The notes under the pieces were generated by a model. That model did no database searches, was not told the DNA's origin, and saw only the letters and a list, made by a program, of their open reading frames with translations. Positions 49,723 through 58,022 of a stretch of DNA of 64,000 nucleotides are shown piece after piece; the stretch's first letter is position 1; the number at the start of each line of letters is the position of its first letter. The position numbers and the translations under genes were made by a program. Source of the stretch: JAEEJA01 sp036343175 (GTDB lineage: Bacteria; Bacillota; Clostridia; Lachnospirales; Lachnospiraceae); the NCBI GenBank assembly GCA_036343175.1, contig JAZASR010000003.1, forward strand, positions 1 to 64,000. The letters run 5' to 3'.

Positions 49723-51621
49723 TCATTTACTTTTTCTTCGCATAAGGCGCATGGAATTCAGGATATCTATGATCGCAACGCCGACATCGGCAAAGACTGC
49801 TGCCCACATATTAGCAAGGCCGAGGGCTCCGAGAATCAGGATCACAGCCTTGACAGCAAGAGCAAATACTATATTTTCCTTGGAAATCATGACGGTCTTT
49901 CTTGCAATTCTTATTACCGCAGGAATGTGAGCAAGGTCGTCGTCCATGATGACTATGTCCGCTGCCTCTATTGCGGCATCAGAGCCAAGTGAACCCATAG
50001 CTATTCCGACATCTGCACGGGCAAGCACCGGCGCATCATTGATACCGTCCCCTATAAAGGCAAGCTTACCGTCAGAGGATGAAAGTATCTCATCGACCTT
50101 ATTCACCTTATCAAGAGGAAGGAGCTCCGAGTATGCCTTATCAAGTCCAAGCTTCTTTTTTACGGCTTCTGCTGTTTCCCTGCGGTCACCTGTAAGCATT
50201 ATTACATTCTTAACGCCATATTTCTGGATCTTATTTATGACTTCATAAGTACCCGGCTTCACTTCATCAGCAAGGAGGATGCTGCCCGCAAATGTTCCAT
50301 CATAGGCAACATATACAACTGTATAATAAGGGTCTGAAGCAGTTTTGTAAGCAATATGCTCTTCATTCATGAGCTTTTCATTGCCTGCAAGCACACGCCT
50401 GCCATCAACAGTCGAGATGATCCCCTTGCCGCTAACATTTTCAATATTTTCTGCTGATTTTTCAGCATCACCATTCACATTCTCTTTATATGCCCTGCAT
50501 ATAGAAGCCGCTATAGGATGTGAAGAGCCTGCTTCTGTAAGGGCAGCCAGTTCCAGCACCCTTTCCTTATCAAAACCATCTGCTGCTAAAACGTCTGAGA
50601 CCACAAACTCACCGCGTGTAAGGGTCCCCGTCTTATCTGTGACTATGGTCTCAAGATCAGCCATAAGTTCAAGGTAATTAGAGCCTTTTACAAGTATTCC
50701 TTCACGGCTGGCAGCGCCGATACCTCCAAAGAAAGCAAGGGGTACACTTATTACAAGGGCACATGGACAGCTTATAACAAGAAAAGTACATGCACGATAT
50801 ACCCATGTAAAGGGATGTCCCGTGATAAGTGAAGGAACAAGTGCAAGAAGGACTGCCGCTATAACGACTGCAGGGGTATAGACACGGGCAAAACGTGTAA
50901 TAAAGTTCTCTGTCCTGGACTTTTTCTCCGATGCATTCTCGACCATGTCAAGAATCTTTGCAACAGTGGAATCTTCATATTTCTTCTCTGCCTTGTACTC
51001 GATCAGGTTCTCGCCATTGATACAGCCCGATATCAGATCATCACCTGGCTCAACATGCTTTGGAAGAGACTCACCGGTAAGAGCAGAAGTATTGATAAGA
51101 CCTTCGCCCCTGGTTACGATGCCGTCTACAGGTATCTTCTCACCGGGCTTTACAACGATAGTATCGCCGATCTCTACATCAGAAGGATCGATCTCCTCTA
51201 TTTCCCCATCAGCTTTTCGTCTGAAGGCTTCATCCGGCGCTATCTCCATAAGGCTCTTGATAGATTTTCTTGACTTCCTTACTGCGTAATCCTGGAAGAA
51301 CTCTCCTATCTGATAGAAAAGCATAACAGCGCAGGCCTCAGAATTGGCACTTGTTACAAAAGCTCCGATAGTCGCAAGAGTCATGAGGAATGACTCATCA
51401 AAGGGCTGCAGGTTCTTTATGCCAAGAAAAGCCTTCCTTACGACCGGCCAGCCGACCAGCATATATGGAACCATGTAAAGCAAAAATGTAATCAGCCTGT
51501 TTCCAAATATAATTTTAAGGAAGCCCGTATGGTCTGAGACTTTCTCGAGTATCAGAAGAGCAAAGAAAATAACAAGAGCGGTTATTATCTTTTTTAATTG
51601 TTTCTTTTGTTTATTACTCAT
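49723..51621 (-). CDS. Zn/Cd-type P1B-ATPase metal exporter
   Basis: 632 residues. Membrane motif CPCALVISVP (CPC metal site), phosphorylation site DKTGTLT, actuator TGES, HP motif SHPIAASI and GDGINDAPVLARADVG. Near the end FADVGVAI carries the Asp that in ZntA/CadA helps bind divalent metal, so Zn2+, Cd2+ or Pb2+ is the expected cargo. There is no N-terminal metal-binding domain; a separate HMA protein encoded 7 nt upstream supplies one. ArsR-family regulator lies before that. The start has only a weak ribosome site, so translation probably depends on coupling to the HMA gene. Confidence 0.95.
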   Translation of the reverse strand: MSNKQKKQLKKIITALVIFFALLILEKVSDHTGFLKIIFGNRLITFLLYMVPYMLVGWPVVRKAFLGIKNLQPFDESFLMTLATIGAFVTSANSEACAVMLFYQIGEFFQDYAVRKSRKSIKSLMEIAPDEAFRRKADGEIEEIDPSDVEIGDTIVVKPGEKIPVDGIVTRGEGLINTSALTGESLPKHVEPGDDLISGCINGENLIEYKAEKKYEDSTVAKILDMVENASEKKSRTENFITRFARVYTPAVVIAAVLLALVPSLITGHPFTWVYRACTFLVISCPCALVISVPLAFFGGIGAASREGILVKGSNYLELMADLETIVTDKTGTLTRGEFVVSDVLAADGFDKERVLELAALTEAGSSHPIAASICRAYKENVNGDAEKSAENIENVSGKGIISTVDGRRVLAGNEKLMNEEHIAYKTASDPYYTVVYVAYDGTFAGSILLADEVKPGTYEVINKIQKYGVKNVIMLTGDRRETAEAVKKKLGLDKAYSELLPLDKVNKVDEILSSSDGKLAFIGDGINDAPVLARADVGIAMGSLGSDAAIEAADIVIMDDDLAHIPAVIRIARKTVMISKENIVFALAVKAVILILGALGLANMWAAVFADVGVAIIDILNSMRLMRRKSK

Positions 51622-51628
51622 ATGATTA

Positions 51629-51850
51629 TCACTTTCTGATGACTTCGCAGTCAGGCTCGACCTTTGCTATAACCTTTACTGCCTTATCCACTACTGATTC
51701 AAATATGTCATCAAGAGCCTCGATAGTCATCTTCTGTGTAAGGAAATTGACCCTTGCATCTGTAACGCCATCTATCTTCTTAATGGCATCCTCCATCTTT
51801 GCGGCGCAGTTTGCGCAGTCAACCTCGTCAAGATCAAATTTCTTTTTCAT
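51629..51850 (-). CDS. HMA-domain metal chaperone
   Basis: 73 residues, a single ferredoxin-like HMA domain with DCANCA (CxxC metal site) in loop 1 and the usual GVTDARVNFLTQKMTI strand pair. It corresponds to the N-terminal domain of CadA/ZntA split off as a separate gene. It probably hands metal to the adjacent ATPase. GGAAGGGA precedes the ATG. Confidence 0.92.
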   Translation of the reverse strand: MKKKFDLDEVDCANCAAKMEDAIKKIDGVTDARVNFLTQKMTIEALDDIFESVVDKAVKVIAKVEPDCEVIRK

Positions 51851-51981
51851 AGCGGTTCCCTTCCAGGCTTTTTTAGCCTTATAAATATTTTAAACAGCCA
51901 ATATGTTTTTAAGGCTGTCAGGTTCTATAGGATATTTCCTTATTTACGGCCCTTACTTAAGAATATTTCCGATGTATTTCA

Positions 51982-52278
51982 TCACTCTTCTATATGCTCT
52001 TTCCCTTTAGCAAGTATGCTCTTCACATGATCATCAGCAAGATCATAGAACATGGCCTTGCCGTCACGTCTTGCACTTACAAGCTTATTGACCTTAAGGA
52101 TCTTCAGCTGGTGCGAAACAGCAGACTGATTCATGGAAAGAGACTCAGATAACTCAGTGACGTTCTTTTCCCCATCCATAAGAAAATACAGTATCTTTAT
52201 CCTTGTAGAATCCGCAAAGATCTTAAAGAGTTCAGCAAGATCTATCAATTCATCTTCAGAGACCGAAGCAGTTCCCAT
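51982..52278 (-). CDS. ArsR/SmtB-family metal-responsive repressor
   Basis: 98 residues from the ATG at 52278, which has GGGAGGTGAT five nt upstream; longer in-frame starts lack this. Winged-helix DNA reader: VTELSESLSMNQSAVSHQLKILK (in part: MNQSAVSHQLK). The C-terminal helix DDHVKSILAKGKEHIEE fits DxH-x10-Hx2E, the alpha-5 Zn/Co site of SmtB and CzrA; no CadC-type cysteine pair is seen. Metal binding would release the operator at 52370-52393 and switch on HMA and ATPase genes downstream. Confidence 0.93.
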   Translation of the reverse strand: MGTASVSEDELIDLAELFKIFADSTRIKILYFLMDGEKNVTELSESLSMNQSAVSHQLKILKVNKLVSARRDGKAMFYDLADDHVKSILAKGKEHIEE

Positions 52279-52369
52279 AGTATCACCTCCCTGCTGCTGT
52301 GACATTTTACGATCTTCGTAAATTAATATTCCAAAATGATCACTGATTTTCAAATGAGCACTTGAACAT

Positions 52370-52393
52370 ATGAATATATTATCATATATTCAT
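52370..52393 (-). promoter_or_regulatory. Palindromic operator for the ArsR/SmtB repressor
   Basis: ATGAATATAT (52370-52379), four bases, ATATATTCAT (52384-52393): a perfect 10-4-10 inverted repeat, extended outward by near-symmetric ACAT/ATGT. It closely resembles the TGAA-TTCA operators of SmtB-type repressors and lies 92 nt before the repressor start. Confidence 0.8.
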
Positions 52394-52423
52394 TATATGT
52401 CAAGCATTATTTTCCATAAAAAA

Positions 52424-52465
52424 AAGATCCCCCGGCAGCATGAGCCCATGCTGCCGGGGGATCTT
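52424..52465 (-). terminator. Strong intrinsic terminator after nrdG
   Basis: A 19-bp perfect stem (52424-52442 with 52447-52465; core GATCCCCCGGCAGCATG) and a 4-nt loop, followed on the minus strand by eight T. It closes the nrdG transcript ahead of the metal-efflux promoter. Confidence 0.96.
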
Positions 52466-52472
52466 AATATTA

Positions 52473-53006
52473 TTATCGATCCATATACTTTGAGAGGATG
52501 ACCCTGCCTTCCTTAAGGCTTTCCTGCACATCTATGATCCTCTGGTTGGATGAACCGCGGAAACGCAGGGAAATGTTCTTTTCAGCCAGGTGAAATTCGC
52601 CGTCTACGAGTATATCAGTCATGGAAAGGATCTTATCAGTAACTGAAGTGTGACAACGCTGATTTTCCGGATCCGCAAGCTCCTCCCACAGATATCCCGA
52701 ATATATCCAGATGGTCTTCCTGGTCAGTTCATTCTTTACACGTTCTATTAAAGGCAGCAGAGCAAGCTGATTAGCCGGCTCCATTGGCTCTCCTCCAAGC
52801 AGGGTGATACCGTCTATATAAGGATGATCAGACCTTTCAATGATCATATCCTCTGTCTCCTTTGTATAAGGCTCACCATACTTAAAATCCCATGTTTCTT
52901 CATTGAAGCACCCCTTGCAGTGATGGGTGCAGCCGCTTACAAACAGCGCTGTCCTGCAGCCGACGCCGTTTGCTATATCACAATAAAATATCTGTCCGTA
53001 ATTCAT
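52473..53006 (-). CDS. nrdG: Anaerobic ribonucleotide reductase activating protein
   Basis: 177 residues, radical SAM enzyme. CTHHCKGC is the CxxxCxxC cluster motif and LLGGEP the SAM-binding GGE. It makes the glycyl radical on NrdD. The start MNYGQIFYCDIANG is typical, with CAGGAGAAG upstream. NrdD lies upstream on the same strand but a terminator-like hairpin intervenes, so nrdG may depend on readthrough or its own promoter. Confidence 0.96.
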   Translation of the reverse strand: MNYGQIFYCDIANGVGCRTALFVSGCTHHCKGCFNEETWDFKYGEPYTKETEDMIIERSDHPYIDGITLLGGEPMEPANQLALLPLIERVKNELTRKTIWIYSGYLWEELADPENQRCHTSVTDKILSMTDILVDGEFHLAEKNISLRFRGSSNQRIIDVQESLKEGRVILSKYMDR

Positions 53007-53090
53007 TTACTCTTCTCCTGTTTGCTGATGTTTTCAGGTGTCCACATTACTTATACAAAAAGATCCTTAAGGCAAATATCATATTAACAG

Positions 53091-53132
53091 AAAAGAAGCC
53101 GCTAAATGCTATTAACTATTAACGGCTTCTTT
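53091..53132 (-). terminator. Terminator-like hairpin between nrdD and nrdG
   Basis: AAAGAAGCCG (53092-53101) pairs with CGGCTTCTTT (53123-53132); the minus-strand 3' arm runs into TTTTC. It may act as an attenuator that lowers nrdG relative to nrdD. Confidence 0.7.
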
Positions 53133-53188
53133 ATCTGCTTTAACAATACTTATCCGGCATGGTCTCCGGATATTATGACCACATCTTT

Positions 53189-55390
53189 TCAGGTAGTGGA
53201 AAGGTGAAGAACTCTTTCCTTTATCTCCTGAGTACGTCCCTGATTCCAGAACTGGGTACCTATGTAACCGCATGTGCGGCGGGCAACATTCATCTTGCTC
53301 TGGTCACGGTTCCCGCAATTAGGACATTCCCAGACAAGCTTTCCGTCATTGTCTGTGACTATCTGGATCTCACCGTCATAGCCGCATACCTGACAATAAT
53401 CACTCTTTGTATTCAGCTCCGCATACATGATGTTCTCATATATGTACTGCATTACGGAAAGGACTGCCTCGATGTTGTTATTCATGTTAGGCACCTCTAC
53501 GTAAGAGATAGCTCCTCCCGGTGAAAGATTCTGAAACTGGGACTCAAACTTAAGCTTTGTAAAGGCATCGATCTTCTCGGTAACATGTACGTGATAAGAG
53601 TTTGTAATATAGTTCTTATCCGTTACTCCCGGGATAATGCCGAATCTCTTCTGCAGGCACTTGGCAAACTTGTATGTCGTAGACTCAAGCGGGGTACCGT
53701 AAATACTGAAGTCTATATTTGTCTCCTTCTTCCACTTTTCGCAATATTCATTGAGCCTCTTCATTACTTCAAGAGCAAATGGCGTAGATGAAGGATCTGT
53801 ATGTGAGTGTCCTGTCATATATTTTGTACACTCGCACAGGCCTGCATATCCAAGTGAGATCGTCGAATATCCATTGAAAAGAAGCTTATCGATGGTCTCA
53901 CCCTTATTGAGTCTTGCAAGTGCCCCATATTGCCAGAGGATAGGAGCCACATCTGAAAGGGTCCCCTTAAGGCGGTTGTGTCTGCACATAAGAGCACGGA
54001 AGCAGAGCTTCATACGCTCATCGAATATTTCCCAGAATTTATCGAAATCACCGTTCGATGAGCAGGCTATATCAACAAGATTGATAGTAACAACGCCCTG
54101 GTTGAAACGGCCGTAATACTTATGCTTATCCTTCCTGTAGTTAAGAGCATTAGCATAGTTCTCCTTAGTACGGTCAGGTGTAAGGAATGATCTGCAGCCC
54201 ATGCAGGTATAAACATCCCCGCCCTTGAGTTCCTTCATGACTTTTGCTGATATATAGTCAGGAACCATGCGCTTTGCAGTACACTTTGCCGCAAGGACTG
54301 TAATATCCCAATATTTTGTACCCTCGCGGATATTGTCTTCATCGAGTACATATATGAGCTTAGGGAAAGCAGGAGTGATATATACACCCTTTTCGTTCTT
54401 AACGCCCTGTATTCTCTGCCTGAGCATCTCACGGATCACCATTGCAAGGTCGTCACGTGTCTGACCTTCCGGGACTTCATCGAGATACATGAATACAGTA
54501 ACAAAAGGAGCCTGTCCATTGGTAGTCATGAGAGTGATGACCTGGTATTGGATCATCTGTACACCGCGGTTAACCTCCTCACGTACCCTGTCTTCAGCTA
54601 TCCTGTCAGCCTGGTCATCGGTAAGTGTAAGACCGGCAGCTGAAGCCTCCTCTCTTACTTCCTTGCGGAACTTCTTACGGCTTACATCAACAAATGGCGC
54701 AAGATGTGAAAGTGAGATGGACTGTCCGCCGTATTGAGATGAAGCAACCTGAGCAATGATCTGAGTCGCAACGTTGCAGGCTGTCGAAAAGCTGTGAGGC
54801 TTCTCTATCATGGTTTCGGAAATGACCGTGCCATTCTGAAGCATATCTTCAAGGTTTACCAGGCAGCAATTGTGCATATGCTGTGCAAAATAATCGGAAT
54901 CATGGAAATGTATGATACCTTCCTCATGAGCCTTTACTATATCTTCAGAGAGAAGGAAACGCTTTGTAATATCCTTGCTGACCTCACCAGCCATATAATC
55001 ACGCTGGACACTGTTGACTGTAGGATTTTTATTGGAATTCTCCTGCTTTACCTCTTCATTGTTGCACTCAAGGAGAGACAGTATCTGCTTGTCGGTAGAA
55101 TTGGACTTACGTACCAAAGCCCTTGTATAACGATACGTGATATACTTACGAGCTACTTCATAAGCCTGCTCAGCCATAATACCATCTTCGACCATATCCT
55201 GAATCTCTTCAACGCTCGCAGAACGTCCAAGCGTCTGACACCTGCTCTCGACGTCTGTAGAGATCTTTAAGATCTGATCGTGGGAAAGTCTCTCTGTTTC
55301 CGGAACCTCCTTGTTTGCTTTGTCGATAGCGTGAGTGATCTTTGAAATATCAAATATCATCTCGCTGCCGCTTCTTTTAATGATCTTCAT
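53189..55390 (-). CDS. nrdD: Anaerobic ribonucleoside-triphosphate reductase
   Basis: 733 residues from the ATG at 55390 (GGAGGAGTG upstream); an earlier in-frame start lacks a ribosome site. Converts NTPs to dNTPs without oxygen. An ATP-cone (about 1-90) gives allosteric control. The barrel carries active-site cysteines (VYTCMGCRSFL region among them). Near the C-terminus CQVCGY and CPNCGN form the zinc site, and RTCGYIG places the radical glycine near residue 708. NrdG, its activator, follows. Its presence signals an anaerobic lifestyle. Two palindromes upstream may be regulator sites. Confidence 0.97.
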   Translation of the reverse strand: MKIIKRSGSEMIFDISKITHAIDKANKEVPETERLSHDQILKISTDVESRCQTLGRSASVEEIQDMVEDGIMAEQAYEVARKYITYRYTRALVRKSNSTDKQILSLLECNNEEVKQENSNKNPTVNSVQRDYMAGEVSKDITKRFLLSEDIVKAHEEGIIHFHDSDYFAQHMHNCCLVNLEDMLQNGTVISETMIEKPHSFSTACNVATQIIAQVASSQYGGQSISLSHLAPFVDVSRKKFRKEVREEASAAGLTLTDDQADRIAEDRVREEVNRGVQMIQYQVITLMTTNGQAPFVTVFMYLDEVPEGQTRDDLAMVIREMLRQRIQGVKNEKGVYITPAFPKLIYVLDEDNIREGTKYWDITVLAAKCTAKRMVPDYISAKVMKELKGGDVYTCMGCRSFLTPDRTKENYANALNYRKDKHKYYGRFNQGVVTINLVDIACSSNGDFDKFWEIFDERMKLCFRALMCRHNRLKGTLSDVAPILWQYGALARLNKGETIDKLLFNGYSTISLGYAGLCECTKYMTGHSHTDPSSTPFALEVMKRLNEYCEKWKKETNIDFSIYGTPLESTTYKFAKCLQKRFGIIPGVTDKNYITNSYHVHVTEKIDAFTKLKFESQFQNLSPGGAISYVEVPNMNNNIEAVLSVMQYIYENIMYAELNTKSDYCQVCGYDGEIQIVTDNDGKLVWECPNCGNRDQSKMNVARRTCGYIGTQFWNQGRTQEIKERVLHLSTT

Positions 55391-55424
55391 GAATCTTACA
55401 CTCCTCCGTAGTATATATAAAACG

Positions 55425-55493
55425 TTTTCTACTATTGTAGAAAAGTCACGTTTCCTTACGAACTTCGCTGACAGTGATACTACCATATCTAGT
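55425..55493 (-). promoter_or_regulatory. Two palindromes upstream of nrdD, candidate NrdR sites
   Basis: TTTTCTAC/GTAGAAAA around TATT (55425-55444) and ACTACCATATCTAGT (55479-55493) lie 35-103 nt before the nrdD ATG, centres about 51 bp apart. NrdR usually binds paired 16-bp palindromes before RNR genes; these match only loosely. Confidence 0.35.
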
Positions 55494-55590
55494 TGTTGGT
55501 GTCAAGAAAAAGCACAACATTTTGTGGAATTACGATCAATGCACTGATTAAGGCATTTGAGATATATCTCTGAAAAGAAATAAATAAATG

Positions 55591-55608
55591 ATCCTGTCTG
55601 ATCAGGAT
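55591..55608. terminator. Hairpin with U-runs after recU
   Basis: ATCCTG (55591-55596) pairs with CAGGAT (55603-55608). Eight T follow on the plus strand; the minus-strand side is CATTTATTTATTTC. It lies 30 nt past the recU stop and is probably its terminator. Confidence 0.5.
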
Positions 55609-55638
55609 AGTTTTTTTTAAAAAGTCAGACATGTTCTA

Positions 55639-56172
55639 TCATGACCTTGATCTTAAGTCACGGTCCAGAGCAGCCAGATATTCGATGTAGAAATCATTTC
55701 TGACATTTACGATATATTCACTATCGAGCTCAGTTCTTTTGAAGTGTCTGGGTCCTCCTTCTTCGGCACGCTTATAAAAACGGTATGCATCCCTATATGG
55801 AACATAGTAGCACAGCTCCGGCTTCTTAAAATACACAATGAAGAATGCTATGCCCTCCTGGGCTTCGAAGTCCTTCATGAATTCGATCTGATGCTCGTGA
55901 ATATTCTGAAGAGGGAAAGACTCGGCATTGCATTCCTTGGCATCGAAACATACCGGAACCCCCTGTATGACCCCTATATAGTCCACAGTGCTCTTTTTTT
56001 CAAAATATGCAAGGGTAATGTGGTTAGTAGTCTTATCGAACTCTATAGGCGTAATGGGAGTTGGGATCTTTTGTACCAGGCCAAGCCCTTTTTCCCTTAA
56101 ACGCTCATTTGTAAGATTTATCGACTCCTCGAGTACCGATCCGCGGAGGCCTCTTGAATTCCATGACGGCAT
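55639..56172 (-). CDS. recU: Holliday junction resolvase RecU
   Basis: 177 residues from the ATG at 56172 (AGGAGAA upstream); the frame extends further upstream but that part is not RecU-like and would overlap the next gene. Matches the family throughout: SRGLRGSVLEESI, KIPTPITPIEF (stalk region), STVDYIGV (metal Asp), CFDAKECNAE (Asp-x-Lys catalytic core) and IHEHQIEFMKDF. It cuts four-way junctions during recombination and, in Gram-positive bacteria, replaces RuvC. The normal neighbour pbp1A is not adjacent. ruvA is present elsewhere in the window. Confidence 0.93.
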   Translation of the reverse strand: MPSWNSRGLRGSVLEESINLTNERLREKGLGLVQKIPTPITPIEFDKTTNHITLAYFEKKSTVDYIGVIQGVPVCFDAKECNAESFPLQNIHEHQIEFMKDFEAQEGIAFFIVYFKKPELCYYVPYRDAYRFYKRAEEGGPRHFKRTELDSEYIVNVRNDFYIEYLAALDRDLRSRS

Positions 56173-56275
56173 TGCCAAATTCTCCTGTTTCCATGATTTC
56201 ACAAATATTTTCCTGAACTTACCATTCACTTTGAGTTTAAATATCGGCGGGTCAGAGTACTGCCAATAAAAAGGG

Positions 56276-57295
56276 TCAGGATATCCTGTCAATGACTTCT
56301 GACAATTTTTCAGGCAGGGGAGCGGTAAACACCTTACCTGCATACTTTTCATAAAGATCAGCTGCACGCTCATATCCCGGCATAACAAGCTTATAAGCGT
56401 GCAGAAACTGGTATTTAAGCCCCAGCTCATTTTTTGCAAAAGCCGACCGGTCAGCGTCACAGTACTTATGATCTCCTGCAGCCGGAAAGCCCAGGTACTC
56501 AAGACTCACACGGATCTGATGTGATCTTCCGGTATAAAGACGGACAGAAAGCAGGGTAAGATCACGGCCTTTGTATTTATAATGCTTTATCGGGATAAAT
56601 GACGTCTTTATCCTTTCAGTTCTTTCACCCGGGCTTCTTGTTACCATTACCTTATTATGTTTATGATCTTTTATGATATAGGCATCAAGAACCTTTTCAG
56701 ACTTAAGATTGCCAAAGACCAGGGTCAGATAATATTTTTCAACTGTATGTTCTTTAAAAATGCTGTTCAGATATTGGGCACCTCTGATCGTAAGACCTGC
56801 TGTAACGATTCCGGAAGTATTGCGGTCCAGACGGTTGGCGAGTCCTGCTTTAAAGTCCGGATAATAAGCATTGAGCATATCGACGAGCGATATGTCCGTT
56901 GGACGTGCCTTTTGAGAAAGGAGCCCTGCAGGTTTATTCATGATAATAATGTCCTGATCCTGGTATACGATATATGAATCCGGAAGTATTATGTCATCCC
57001 GCAGCTCAATTGTCTTATCACGGATCATAGAACCATTATTTTCGCTGCTGTGCCGCACTTCCATATTACTGCCCGATGCATGGAACTTGTCATATGTTTC
57101 ATCACTGAAATATACACGGATCAGGTCGCCGGACTTTAAATTTTCATTGCCGGAAGCTTTTTTCCCATTCAATGTGATATTCTTTTTTCTGAGCATCTTA
57201 AAAAGAAAGCCGGAGCCTGTACCCGGGAGAAGCTTTCCCAAAAAATTGATCAGTCTCTGACCTTCATATCGTCTGTCAATATTTATCTCTTTCAT
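56276..57295 (-). CDS. RluA-family pseudouridine synthase
   Basis: 339 residues. An S4 RNA-binding domain at the N-terminus (GQRLINFLGKLLPG, KNITLNGKKA) precedes the catalytic domain. ANRLDRNTSGIV holds the catalytic Asp (RLDxxTSG). YTGRSHQIRVSLEYLG is motif III. It isomerises uridines in 23S rRNA, RluC/RluD-like; the exact site is uncertain. The ATG lies 3 nt after the stop of the upstream membrane protein gene, so they are coupled. Confidence 0.93.
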   Translation of the reverse strand: MKEINIDRRYEGQRLINFLGKLLPGTGSGFLFKMLRKKNITLNGKKASGNENLKSGDLIRVYFSDETYDKFHASGSNMEVRHSSENNGSMIRDKTIELRDDIILPDSYIVYQDQDIIIMNKPAGLLSQKARPTDISLVDMLNAYYPDFKAGLANRLDRNTSGIVTAGLTIRGAQYLNSIFKEHTVEKYYLTLVFGNLKSEKVLDAYIIKDHKHNKVMVTRSPGERTERIKTSFIPIKHYKYKGRDLTLLSVRLYTGRSHQIRVSLEYLGFPAAGDHKYCDADRSAFAKNELGLKYQFLHAYKLVMPGYERAADLYEKYAGKVFTAPLPEKLSEVIDRIS

Positions 57296-57298
57296 AAC

Positions 57299-57871
57299 TC
57301 ACACCATGAGAGAAGTCACATAGTCAAATACGTTATTTTCTTCACGCTCGGAAATATCTTCATGATCCTTCATACCCTTTAGCTCTGTAATATATTTCTT
57401 CCGATCTTTTGTAATGAATATCCTGAAAGATTTTGACCAATTGCGTACGCCCTTTGTAAGATATTCCTGAATATAATCAAAGTTCTTTTCATTTTGCGAG
57501 GCAAGCACCATGCAGTTGCCTGACCGGAGTACGATATGATCGATATGCATTATCTTTTCTTCTGAAGTGATAACGACCGATGAAAAGACATCCGCCTCTT
57601 CCCCTGCTATATCCCGCACCTCATTATCTTCCTCTTCAGATACGCTTTTCTGAGGGAAAAGTATTATGAGTCTGACTGCCATCTTGGCCATAGGAAGTAC
57701 TGCGAGTATAGCAATGACTGTAAATGCGCTTTTATATGAGCCTTTATTTATTAATATACCGGTAATAAATATAAGGGCACCAAGAAGTATCATAAGCAGG
57801 ATTCCAAGAAATGCCAGGATCTTCTGCTGTTTCAGGTAGCCATACCGGCCTTTTTTAACTAATTTTTTCAA
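57299..57871 (-). CDS. Uncharacterised two-helix membrane protein
   Basis: 190 residues. Start codon is TTG at 57871 with AAGGAG at good spacing. A basic N-terminus (KKLVKKGRYGYL) is followed by two membrane helices at about 18-38 and 45-68, then a cytosolic domain of ~120 residues (ADVFSSVVITSEEKIMHIDH region; VRNWSKSFRIFIT). The family is not recognised. It lies 3 nt before the pseudouridine synthase gene. Confidence 0.75.
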   Translation of the reverse strand: MKKLVKKGRYGYLKQQKILAFLGILLMILLGALIFITGILINKGSYKSAFTVIAILAVLPMAKMAVRLIILFPQKSVSEEEDNEVRDIAGEEADVFSSVVITSEEKIMHIDHIVLRSGNCMVLASQNEKNFDYIQEYLTKGVRNWSKSFRIFITKDRKKYITELKGMKDHEDISEREENNVFDYVTSLMV

Positions 57872-57908
57872 GAAACTCTCCTTATTACGTTATTCTTTTA
57901 TATCTTTT

Positions 57909-57934
57909 TCAAAACCGGACATCAAAACCGGACA
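57909..57934. repeat. 13-bp tandem repeat
   Basis: TCAAAACCGGACA occurs twice without gap (57909-57921 and 57922-57934), between the alarmone synthetase and the membrane protein gene. Confidence 0.85.
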
Positions 57935-57953
57935 AAGAAAATATCAATATCGC

Positions 57954-58022
57954 ATTTCACGCATATATTATTTCACACATATAGTATTTCACTTATCGTA
58001 TTTCACACATACAGTATTTCAC
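57954..58022. repeat. Five-copy heptamer array behind the alarmone synthetase gene
   Basis: ATTTCAC (minus strand GTGAAAT) occurs at 57954, 57970, 57986, 58000 and 58016, with start-to-start distances of 16, 16, 14 and 16 bp; the bases between are also partly conserved (ACATA). The last copy covers the stop codon of the synthetase gene. Confidence 0.85.

Noticed and set aside
55639..56502. Longer 287-codon version of the recU frame
   Set aside because: Residues before the ATG at 56172 do not resemble RecU, overlap the pseudouridine synthase gene, and a good ribosome site marks the shorter start.
57954..58022. Possible CRISPR array
   Set aside because: Repeat is only seven bases and spacers seven to nine bases; no cas genes nearby.
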